The position numbers and the translations under genes are program-made. From assembly GCA_964547855.1 (NCBI GenBank), contig CAZJPG010000026.1:1-12485 (forward strand): DNA of 12,485 nt, written 5' to 3'. Below the pieces are notes generated by a model. The model searched no databases and had not been told where the DNA came from. It saw nothing but the letters and a program-made list of their open reading frames with translations. This document shows, piece after piece, positions 5,980 to 12,466 of this stretch. Origin of the DNA: JBAZHE01 sp964547855. GTDB taxonomy: Bacteria; Patescibacteriota; Patescibacteriia; Patescibacteriales; WJLG01. Every line of letters begins with the position of its first letter. Within the stretch, counting starts at the first letter, position 1.

Positions 5980-7419
5980 ATGAAAAGGAGGGGGATTATC
6001 TTTGTTTCTTGTTGCTTTTTGTTTTCGGGAATTTGCTTAGCCTCGGTTTTAACTAATTTTTTTGTTTCTCTCGATATATTTTTATTTTTTTCCGCCGTAG
6101 CTTGTTTCGCTGCGGCGGTTTTGTTTTTGGGGAATAGGCGGGTTTTCATTGTCTGTCTTTGGGTCGCTTTTCTGTGTTTAGGGGCTTGGCGCTACGTTAT
6201 TTCATTGCCCATCGACTCAACTAATGTCATTTGGCACTATAACGGACAAAAAGTCGCGCTTACTGCCATTGTGGCCGCTGAGCCGATAAATAAACCTAAA
6301 AGTCAGAGTTTGATTTTAAGTTCTTCGGCTATAAAAGTGTCTTCTTCGCGAAATGGGGTAAATGGAATATTAGCGGTCAAAGGTAGGGTAGCGGTGGCCG
6401 CTAATCGCTGGCCAGAGTATTCTTATGGCCAGCGGTTAAGCGTCGAATGCGATCTTGAACCCCCTGGTGTGATAGAGGATTTCGATTACGGCACATATTT
6501 GGCCGTACAGGGTATATATTCGACTTGCTCTCGTCCGCGAATATCTATTTTGGGGGATGATAGGCACTGGACTACATTCTTTTGGCGGCCGATCGTCTTT
6601 GCTCGCCGTGTGTTTCGCGATTCCGTCGATCGAGGATTGGATGAACCGGAGGCTGGGTTGTTCAAAGCTTTTATTTTAGGGGATAAAGCTGTTATAAGCG
6701 ATGAGCTCTCTGATAAATTTCGAAAAAGCGGATTGTCGCATATCGTGGCTATTTCTGGCACGCATATAACTTTGCTTTCTGGCATGGTCTTCTTTTTGTT
6801 TCTGGCTATCGGTTTATCTCGCCGCCAGGCTTTTTATGCTGTTCTGCCAATGCTTCTGTTTTATGTGCTTTTGGCCGGTGCTCCGCCGTCGGCTGTACGC
6901 TCTGGTTTTATGGGATTTTTAGTGTTGTTAGCTTTTCATATCGGTCGCTTGAGTAGGTTGGACCATTCGCTCATCGTCTCTGGAGCGGCGATGTTGATGA
7001 TAAATCCTAAGTTATTAGTCTTTGATATCGGTTTTCAGTTATCTTTTGCTGCTGTGCTGGGCATGATCTATATCTATCCTATTATCGATAGATTTTTTGA
7101 GAGATATTATCGCGAACGCCATCGCCTGATCAAGTTCTTGTCGCAAACTTTGGCTTTGACATTGGCCGCTCAAGCCATAACGACACCAATATTGTTTTGG
7201 CACTTTAGACAAATATCGTTAGTGGCGCCTCTGGCCAATCTTTTCGCAGTTTGGATAGCTCCGTTCATAATGGGTTTTGGCTTGGCGGCTTCGGCAATTT
7301 CTATCTTATGGCCGTCATTATCCCAAGCTTGGTTTCTGCCGGCTGGAATATGCATAAAGTATCTTATTTTTGTGGCTAAGTTCTTTTCTGGTTTTCTTTG
7401 GGCGTATTGGAAAATTTAG
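5980..7419 (+). CDS. comEC: ComEC/Rec2-type DNA uptake channel, without C-terminal nuclease-like domain
   Basis: ComEC forms the inner-membrane channel that takes in single-stranded DNA during natural transformation. The 479-residue product begins with hydrophobic segments (about 5-75), followed by a soluble OB-like domain (about 85-190, DUF4131 type). A multi-helix Competence domain (about 225-475) comes next. Diagnostic motifs are GLSHIVAISGTHITLL at 251-266, PPSAVRSGFMG at 302-312, and DIGFQLSFAAVLG at 349-361. Cys157 and Cys183 in the soluble part could form the disulfide known from Bacillus ComEC. Full-length ComEC is about 750 residues; the metallo-beta-lactamase-like domain is missing and is not encoded next door. 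It is the only gene here ending in TAG, and lies 20 bases after prfB without a Shine-Dalgarno motif. Confidence 0.93.
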   Translation: MKRRGIIFVSCCFLFSGICLASVLTNFFVSLDIFLFFSAVACFAAAVLFLGNRRVFIVCLWVAFLCLGAWRYVISLPIDSTNVIWHYNGQKVALTAIVAAEPINKPKSQSLILSSSAIKVSSSRNGVNGILAVKGRVAVAANRWPEYSYGQRLSVECDLEPPGVIEDFDYGTYLAVQGIYSTCSRPRISILGDDRHWTTFFWRPIVFARRVFRDSVDRGLDEPEAGLFKAFILGDKAVISDELSDKFRKSGLSHIVAISGTHITLLSGMVFFLFLAIGLSRRQAFYAVLPMLLFYVLLAGAPPSAVRSGFMGFLVLLAFHIGRLSRLDHSLIVSGAAMLMINPKLLVFDIGFQLSFAAVLGMIYIYPIIDRFFERYYRERHRLIKFLSQTLALTLAAQAITTPILFWHFRQISLVAPLANLFAVWIAPFIMGFGLAASAISILWPSLSQAWFLPAGICIKYLIFVAKFFSGFLWAYWKI

Positions 7420-7466
7420 TAAATTAAAATTAGAGAGATAATAGTTAATAATTATATTTTTAAATT

Positions 7467-7496
7467 TTGTCAAATAGAAAAAGAAGCGGGTATAAG
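7467..7496 (+). promoter_or_regulatory. Sigma70-type promoter of the unknown-gene cluster
   Basis: TTGTCA at 7467-7472 and TATAAG at 7491-7496 are separated by 18 bases, each matching the consensus at five of six positions. Two perfect TATAAT boxes follow at 7498-7503 and 7512-7517. They belong to a 7-base repeat, GTATAAT, GTATTAT, GTATAAT, from 7497 to 7517. The predicted start of transcription is near 7503, which leaves a leader of about 70 bases before the chosen start at 7573. Confidence 0.6.
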
Positions 7497-7572
7497 GTAT
7501 AATGTATTATGTATAATGCTTAAAATCATTAAGATTAAAGCAATATATTTTATACATGATACTCCATGCAAA

Positions 7573-9006
7573 ATGTCTAGCTTTATAAAAAAAATAAGAA
7601 TTATTTGGATATTGATCCTTTTGGCGGTGGTCATCTATCTCTCTTGGATGAAAATCGTCCCAGGAGGAAAGATAAGCTATTCCTATGACCTTAAAGGCTA
7701 TAATGGTTTTATTAGTCGATTGTCGCCATCGGATAGGGTCGAAAATGGAAATAAGATAATCGGAGACCCTGCTTATTTTTCTTTGTCTGTCCCGCGTCGT
7801 TTCGAGAAGGCTCATTTGACGGTTGAATTTAAGAACGAAAGTGATCGTCCGATCATCGAAGCTGGGGTGTTGGCCGATAAGCGTGTCTGGAGTTATGACC
7901 TTAAGCCCATACAAAATAGATTTCTCGATGAATTGTTCGATTCCTGGCACTCCTTAGTAGATGATGATCTGGTGTTATTCCAGCGCAATGAAGAATATTC
8001 TTCTGTCAAAGATTTTCTTAAAGATTCTCCGCCTTACGAAAAAGTAGCTACTTATGATTATGATTTTAAGCACGATTTCGTTTTAGATGATTACCGCCCG
8101 ACCACTACAGCCGTTCAGCTTTGCCGACCAATAGAGGGCGCTTATCAATTTTATACATACATCAAGGACGAAGACTTGTCTTTTAATTTTGCTTTCCGAG
8201 ATTTGAATGAAAATTCCGACCCCGATCCGATAAATATTTTGGTCTATTACAATGACAAAGAGATATATTCAGAGGCTCTAGAGGATAATGGACGCGGCAG
8301 TGGCGACATGAATTATAAATTGCACTTAAAGTCTTTGCCGGAGGGTGCTTATAAAATAGGCATTAGGGCTAATTCTGACATCGTGACAAGGTCGATATGG
8401 ACGACGCAGCGCAAGGTATCCTTTATCAATAAGGTTGTCTTAGCTGCGGCCCCGGAAGTCTCTTGTGGCAGGAATTTATTTACCAATAGCCACAAGATCC
8501 AGTTTATGACCATTTTAGCCGATCGTCTTGGTGTGGCTAATGTGCGTCGTGTTTCAGGTGCTCCTTTCTCGGAAAATGTCGATATCGCCGAGACCTATAA
8601 GCAGTATGAGACAAAAAAAGAATTGCCACCATTCTCAGAAGTAGTGATGCCGTCCGACGGTATAACAGTTTCCGGCGATGGATTATTCTCTTTCTCGTCT
8701 GATCAGTATTTCGATCCACGCATAAAAAAGGCTGGTGAGGGATTCGATCCAGACAAAGAGGGCGTAGATTTTATTATTGCCCGATATAATCTGCCGCAAA
8801 AAAATGGTAATTGGACTGTGGCTTCGGCCGATTTCGACTTGGCCAATGCTTATAAGGAAAAAGGTAAGCATAGTTTTTTAATATCAGTTCCTGGTCTGCG
8901 GGCAGAAGATGGTAGTGGACAGGGAGTGGTCATAAAGAATATCAAGGTGGATTTGGAGGGGGTGAGCTTATTGGAAAAGATCAAAAGAATTTTTAAACGA
9001 TCTTAA
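7573..9006 (+). CDS. Unassigned single-pass membrane protein with large beta-rich external region
   Basis: I do not recognise the family. From the chosen start the product has 477 residues: a short basic N-terminus (KK at 6-7), one membrane helix at about 8-25 (IRIIWILILLAVVIYLSW), then about 440 mainly hydrophilic residues with alternating strand-like patterns. This suggests a membrane-anchored outer-face protein. The only two cysteines after the helix, Cys184 and Cys298, could form a disulfide. The last 13 residues are a basic amphipathic segment (LLEKIKRIFKRS). Segments such as AYFSLSVPRRFEKAHLTVEFKN (68-88 region) look like a beta-sandwich edge. The frame is open from ATG 7516, but that start lies inside the promoter repeat and would put 19 odd residues before a normal signal anchor, so 7573 is preferred. 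Confidence 0.75.
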   Translation: MSSFIKKIRIIWILILLAVVIYLSWMKIVPGGKISYSYDLKGYNGFISRLSPSDRVENGNKIIGDPAYFSLSVPRRFEKAHLTVEFKNESDRPIIEAGVLADKRVWSYDLKPIQNRFLDELFDSWHSLVDDDLVLFQRNEEYSSVKDFLKDSPPYEKVATYDYDFKHDFVLDDYRPTTTAVQLCRPIEGAYQFYTYIKDEDLSFNFAFRDLNENSDPDPINILVYYNDKEIYSEALEDNGRGSGDMNYKLHLKSLPEGAYKIGIRANSDIVTRSIWTTQRKVSFINKVVLAAAPEVSCGRNLFTNSHKIQFMTILADRLGVANVRRVSGAPFSENVDIAETYKQYETKKELPPFSEVVMPSDGITVSGDGLFSFSSDQYFDPRIKKAGEGFDPDKEGVDFIIARYNLPQKNGNWTVASADFDLANAYKEKGKHSFLISVPGLRAEDGSGQGVVIKNIKVDLEGVSLLEKIKRIFKRS

Positions 9007-9043
9007 ATTTTTAATTTTATAATTAGGAAATATGACTTATTTA

Positions 9044-9064
9044 AGAATTCAGAATTCGGAATCG
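9044..9064. repeat. Short GAATTC tandem repeat
   Basis: Three 7-base units lie head to tail: AGAATTC (9044-9050), AGAATTC (9051-9057) and GGAATCG (9058-9064, degenerate). GAATTC is itself a palindrome. The element resembles an intergenic repeat and overlaps the first codons of the longest frame of the next gene, which bears on where that gene really starts. Confidence 0.5.
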
Positions 9065-9070
9065 AAAAGC

Positions 9071-9241
9071 ATGATAGAGGAGTTGTTTTACGCTTTGACG
9101 AGTTTTTTAGTCGTGCTGACTGTTTTAGAGCTGGCTTTCCCTAGGATGGTGCTGTCGTATCTTAATCTTAATATTTTATTGCTGGCTTGGCTGATAATTG
9201 CTATAATTTTGCTATGGTCAAGAAAAAAAGCGACAAAATAA
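9071..9241 (+). CDS. Small hypothetical membrane protein with two predicted helices
   Basis: No family is recognised. From ATG 9071 the product is 56 residues: a first hydrophobic stretch (ELFYALTSFLVVLTVLELAF), a short turn with PRM, a second very hydrophobic stretch (NLNILLLAWLIIAIILLW) and a basic end (SRKKATK). This is a helical hairpin with a probable cytoplasmic tail. The frame is also open from ATG 9032, giving 69 residues, with a weak AGGA three bases before that start. I prefer 9071 because the extra residues (LRIQNSESKS) are simply the translation of the GAATTC repeat. It follows the 477-residue membrane protein by 64 bases and overlaps the next small gene, so the three are probably cotranscribed. 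Confidence 0.6.
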   Translation: MIEELFYALTSFLVVLTVLELAFPRMVLSYLNLNILLLAWLIIAIILLWSRKKATK

Positions 9242-9405
9242 TACATAAAGAACTTAAAAAGAATTGGTTTTGGATTTTTTGCGGTCTATCGATTTTTGTT
9301 GCTGCCATTTTTCGGGCTAAGTGGGTGTTGGTGGCTTTGAATTCCGTCTTGAGGTCTTGGCCAGAAACAGAGGGGCGTTTACGTAGATTGTTCAAGAGAA
9401 TTTAA
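9214..9405 (+). CDS. Very small hypothetical membrane protein, overlapping the previous gene
   Basis: No family is recognised. The 63-residue product starts with a basic segment (MVKKKSDKIIHKELKKN) and has one hydrophobic helix at about 18-42 (NWFWIFCGLSIFVAAIF and what follows). It ends in a strongly basic tail (GRLRRLFKRI). It would sit in the membrane with both ends rich in positive charge. The ATG lies 28 bases inside the end of the previous gene in another frame, an arrangement typical of translational coupling. An upstream ATG at 9187 keeps the same frame but would add only nine residues and a deeper overlap. The gene ends 10 bases before the next start. Its small size makes the call uncertain. 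Confidence 0.5.
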   Translation: MVKKKSDKIIHKELKKNWFWIFCGLSIFVAAIFRAKWVLVALNSVLRSWPETEGRLRRLFKRI

Positions 9406-9415
9406 GTTAAAGAAT

Positions 9416-10315
9416 ATGTCAAATCCATTCGAAACAATGCCGAATCAGGTCGAAAGACCAAAAGAGAAACTTGATCGGCTAATGGGAGAATTGGCCTTAA
9501 AGGTCAATTCTGACTTGGGGGAGGATATTTTAAATCAGGACTCGACAGTGGACTCTCGGCGATGGGAAGTCGTTTATGGCGAGGAGGAGATCGGAGATGA
9601 TGAGAGAATGGCTAGAAATAAAGAGCTGGAATGGAGTGCGGCCACCAACGATCGAACGAGAAGGTTTTATAAAGATCAATATCATTGGAGTGAGGAAGGC
9701 CAAGAGTTGACCGACAGGATCGTTGAAAAATTCATCGAAAAGAGAGAGATGTCCAATCCGGCTCTTTTAGAGAAAGCCGTGACCGTTATTTTTCATAAAG
9801 TAATGGGCGACAAATTCGTGGTCATGCGCTCATCCAAACATGATGATTATGAAAATGGCGTCGACAATATAATCGTTAACAAGGAGACGGGCGATGTGGT
9901 CTGTGCTTTCGATGAGGTTCATGGCGAGACAAAACACGGCGGACAGGAACGTAAAGAAGAGAAGATTCGCCGCAAAGCCCAGAAAGGCGGTGCCAGGATC
10001 AAGTATGGTCTTACTTTCGAAGATGGAGACGACGGAGAGAAACATTTGATAAAGAAGGAAATACGTTCTGTTCCGGCTTTTTATCTTTCTTTAGAGCCGC
10101 ATGATTTACAAGAAGTTCTAGCGAATCTTTCCGGTCATTTAGATGATGATCCGTCCGCTCCTGAACTTAGAGTCTTCGATCAATTCATTAGTTCGCTAGA
10201 GGGACAAATAGAAATATTAAAAAAAGATCGTTTGCCGCAAGGGGTCGATAACAATATTTCTTCTTTTAAAAAATCTTTAGTCGATATCAAAGAACTTAGA
10301 AAGCGCTTTAATTGA
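9416..10315 (+). CDS. Charged soluble hypothetical protein, weak nuclease-like motif
   Basis: No firm family assignment. The 299-residue product has no membrane helix or signal peptide and is rich in Glu, Asp, Lys and Arg. The N-terminal third (1-115) is mainly helical and charged. The centre is mixed alpha/beta: KAVTVIFHKVMGDKFVVMRSS (120-140), then DDYENGVDNIIVN (143-155) and VVCAFDEVHGETK (161-173). The last part (250-299) is helical, possibly coiled coil. The Asp150, Asp166/Glu167 and Lys173 spacing over two strands recalls PD-(D/E)xK nuclease folds, but the fit is loose and this is only a suggestion. It is the only gene in the window ending in TGA. It starts 10 bases after the small membrane gene, so it is probably the last gene of that cluster. 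Confidence 0.75.
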   Translation: MSNPFETMPNQVERPKEKLDRLMGELALKVNSDLGEDILNQDSTVDSRRWEVVYGEEEIGDDERMARNKELEWSAATNDRTRRFYKDQYHWSEEGQELTDRIVEKFIEKREMSNPALLEKAVTVIFHKVMGDKFVVMRSSKHDDYENGVDNIIVNKETGDVVCAFDEVHGETKHGGQERKEEKIRRKAQKGGARIKYGLTFEDGDDGEKHLIKKEIRSVPAFYLSLEPHDLQEVLANLSGHLDDDPSAPELRVFDQFISSLEGQIEILKKDRLPQGVDNNISSFKKSLVDIKELRKRFN

Positions 10316-10333
10316 AAATAAAATATCTTCATG

Positions 10334-10366
10334 ATTGCCAATTGCTTGTTGCAAATTGTCAATTGC
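10334..10366. repeat. AATTG-type repeat upstream of acs
   Basis: ATTGCCAATTGC at 10334-10345 and GCAAATTGTCAATTGC at 10351-10366, each containing the palindrome CAATTG. The 11-base pieces ATTGCCAATTG (10334-10344) and AATTGTCAATT (10354-10364) recur in inverted orientation just after acs. The element ends seven bases before the acs ATG. Confidence 0.65.
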
Positions 10367-10373
10367 AAAATTT

Positions 10374-12326
10374 ATGGCTAAGAAGATCGTTAAGAAACCA
10401 GCCGTCAAAAAAGCGGCTAAGAAAAAAGGGCAGCGCGAACTGACCGATGTCCTTTTGACGTCACAGAAAGTCTATAAGCCTTCCAAGGATGTAGTGGCCA
10501 ATGCCAATGTTAAAGAATGGGAGAAAACTATCCGTAAAGCCGAGAAAGATCCGATCAAGTATTGGGAAGAAGCGGCCAAAGAGATAGTCTGGTTCAAACC
10601 TTGGACCAAGGCTCTGGATAAGTCGAAGAAACCGTTCTACAAGTGGTTCATCGGCGGTAAGACCAACTTGGCCTTCAATGTCATTGACAAGCACTTGGGC
10701 ACCGACAAAGAAGACAAGACAGCGATAATCTCTATCGACGAGACTGGGCGCGAACGTCGCTTTACGTATAAGGAAGTCGCGCGCGAGGTAAACAAGCTGG
10801 CTAACGCTTTGAAGTCTTCTGGTGTGAAGAAGGGGGACCGTGTGGCCGTCTACATGCCTAATATCGCCGAGATTGCGTTCACTATGATCGCTTGTGCCAA
10901 GATCGGAGCCATGCATTCCGTGGTCTATGCCGGTTACAGCGCTTCGGCTTTGACCGATCGTATTCAGGATGCCAAGGCTAAAGTCGTGTTCACAGCTGAT
11001 GGTTCCTGGCGCCGTGGTAAAGCCATTGACTTGAAGAAAGTCGTAGATGAGGCTGTGGCCAAATGTAAGACCGTCAAGAAGGTCGTTGTGGTCAAGAATA
11101 ATAATCAGAAAGTGGCTTTCAATTCGTCATTGGACGTTTGGTATGACGATTTCGTAAAAGGTCAAAGCGAGGAGTGCCAGTGCGCCAAGATGGACAGCGA
11201 GGATCCAGCTTTTGTGCTTTACACATCTGGTACAACTTCAAAGCCTAAGGGGGTGGTCCATGTCCATGGAGGCTATCCGGTCGGCGTGATGCGCACCATG
11301 AAGTCTGTTTGGGATATCAAAGATAACGACATTTTCTGGTGCACTGCCGATCCAGGCTGGATCACTGGTCATTCATATATCATCTATGGACCTTTAATGG
11401 CCGGCGTCACGACCGTTATGTATGAGGGTGTTCCTGATATGCCAAATCCTGATCACATTTGGGAATTAGTCGAAAAATATAAAGTTACGATATTATATAC
11501 CGCTCCGACTTTGATTCGTGCCATGATGAGCTACGGCGATGAATGGCCAGACAAACATCTAATGTCGACCTTGCGTCTTTTGGGTTCAGTGGGAGAACCG
11601 ATCAACCCAGAGGCTTGGAGATGGTATCATAAGCACATCGGTAAAGGGAAATTGCCGATCATGGACACTTGGTGGCAGACCGAGACCGGTTGCAATATGC
11701 TCTCGCCATTGCCAGTCACTCCATTGAAGGCTGGTTCGGCCACTAAACCGCTGCCAGGAATCATTGCCGATATTTATGACAAGAAGGGCAAGAGGGCTCC
11801 AGCCGGAAAAGGCGGTTATCTCGTCATTAAACATCCTTGGCCATCGATGATTCGTACTGTCTTTAATGCCCCAGAACGTTATTTAAAGACATATTGGAAG
11901 GAGATTAAGGGTGTGTATTTTACTGGCGACATCGGTTTCAAGGATAAGGATGGTTATTTCTGGATACAGGGTCGCACAGATGACATGTTGAAGATCGCCG
12001 GACATCGTATCGGCACTGCTGAAGTCGAATCGGCTTTCGTCTCCCATCCGTCCGTGGCTGAGTGCGGCGTCATCGGCGTTCCGGATCCAGTCAAAGGTGA
12101 GGTCATCAAGTCCTTTTGTATCCTTAAGAAGGGGATGACCGGCGACGACAAACTTAAGGACGAGCTAAAGGCCCATGTTCGCAAGACTATCGGTCCGGTC
12201 GCCGTCATGAAAGACATAGCCTTCGTCGATAAGCTGCCTAAGACGCGCTCCGGCAAGATCATGCGCCGTGTCTTGAAAGCCCAGGAGTTGGGCCTGCCTC
12301 TCGGCGATACCAGTGCCCTTATCTAA
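10374..12326 (+). CDS. acs: Acetyl-CoA synthetase, AMP-forming
   Basis: Acs makes acetyl-CoA from acetate, ATP and CoA through acetyl-AMP (EC 6.2.1.1). The 650-residue product has the full set of adenylating-enzyme motifs. These are the P-loop YTSGTTSKPKG at 283-293, the acetate-pocket motif WWQTETG at 433-439, YFTGD at 515-519, the hinge RTDDMLKIAGHRIG at 534-547, and Lys628 in PKTRSGKIMRR, the catalytic lysine that is acetylated in regulated homologues. The tryptophan pair fits a small acyl substrate. Length matches the family (E. coli 652), but the first 20 residues are a Lys/Ala leader (MAKKIVKKPAVKKAAKKKG). The frame is open from TTG 10335, inside the upstream repeat; ATG 10374 is the natural start. 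Codon choice (AAG, GCC, GTC, ATC) resembles the ribosomal genes, hinting at high expression. Confidence 0.95.
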   Translation: MAKKIVKKPAVKKAAKKKGQRELTDVLLTSQKVYKPSKDVVANANVKEWEKTIRKAEKDPIKYWEEAAKEIVWFKPWTKALDKSKKPFYKWFIGGKTNLAFNVIDKHLGTDKEDKTAIISIDETGRERRFTYKEVAREVNKLANALKSSGVKKGDRVAVYMPNIAEIAFTMIACAKIGAMHSVVYAGYSASALTDRIQDAKAKVVFTADGSWRRGKAIDLKKVVDEAVAKCKTVKKVVVVKNNNQKVAFNSSLDVWYDDFVKGQSEECQCAKMDSEDPAFVLYTSGTTSKPKGVVHVHGGYPVGVMRTMKSVWDIKDNDIFWCTADPGWITGHSYIIYGPLMAGVTTVMYEGVPDMPNPDHIWELVEKYKVTILYTAPTLIRAMMSYGDEWPDKHLMSTLRLLGSVGEPINPEAWRWYHKHIGKGKLPIMDTWWQTETGCNMLSPLPVTPLKAGSATKPLPGIIADIYDKKGKRAPAGKGGYLVIKHPWPSMIRTVFNAPERYLKTYWKEIKGVYFTGDIGFKDKDGYFWIQGRTDDMLKIAGHRIGTAEVESAFVSHPSVAECGVIGVPDPVKGEVIKSFCILKKGMTGDDKLKDELKAHVRKTIGPVAVMKDIAFVDKLPKTRSGKIMRRVLKAQELGLPLGDTSALI

Positions 12327-12339
12327 ATCGGCAATGGGA

Positions 12340-12356
12340 AATTGACAATTGGCAAT
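12340..12356. repeat. AATTG-type repeat downstream of acs, inverted copy
   Basis: AATTGACAATT at 12340-12350 is the reverse complement of 10354-10364, and CAATTGGCAAT at 12346-12356 is the reverse complement of 10334-10344. acs is thus bracketed by inverted copies of the same two 11-base words. It lies 13 bases after the acs stop. Confidence 0.65.
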
Positions 12357-12376
12357 TTTGGATTCAAACATTGAAT

Positions 12377-12416
12377 AAGCCGCATTCCTCGTAAAAAAGG
12401 ACTGCGGCTTTGTTTT
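12377..12416 (+). terminator. Rho-independent terminator after acs
   Basis: AAGCCGCA at 12377-12384 pairs with TGCGGCTT at 12403-12410. After a single T/C mismatch the stem continues as TCCT (12386-12389) with AGGA (12398-12401), closing on an 8-base loop. A T-rich run, TGTTTT, follows at 12411-12416. It lies 50 bases after the acs stop. Confidence 0.85.
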
Positions 12417-12437
12417 GTGGTAAGCTTGACTTTTTTT

Positions 12438-12466
12438 TTGAATCCTTGCTAATGTGAAAATATAAT
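12438..12466 (+). promoter_or_regulatory. Sigma70-type promoter for a gene beyond the right edge
   Basis: TTGAAT at 12438-12443 (four of six to consensus, with the conserved TTGA) and a perfect TATAAT at 12461-12466, spaced by exactly 17 bases. It lies directly after the acs terminator, the expected place for the start of the next transcription unit. No start codon of a gene is visible before the window ends at 12485. Confidence 0.65.

Noticed and set aside
5984..5993. AAGGAGGGGG just after the comEC ATG as a Shine-Dalgarno site for a later start
   Set aside because: No in-frame ATG, GTG or TTG at a proper distance; the run is explained by codons 2-5 (Lys-Arg-Arg-Gly) after the start, a normal basic N-terminus.
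7507..7950. Antisense open frame of 147 codons opposite the start of the 477-residue membrane protein
   Set aside because: The sense strand has a promoter, a proper signal-anchor helix and a long frame; the antisense product shows no family features.
10335..10373. TTG start for acs giving 13 extra residues
   Set aside because: These codons are the translated AATTG repeat; ATG 10374 gives the family's normal length.
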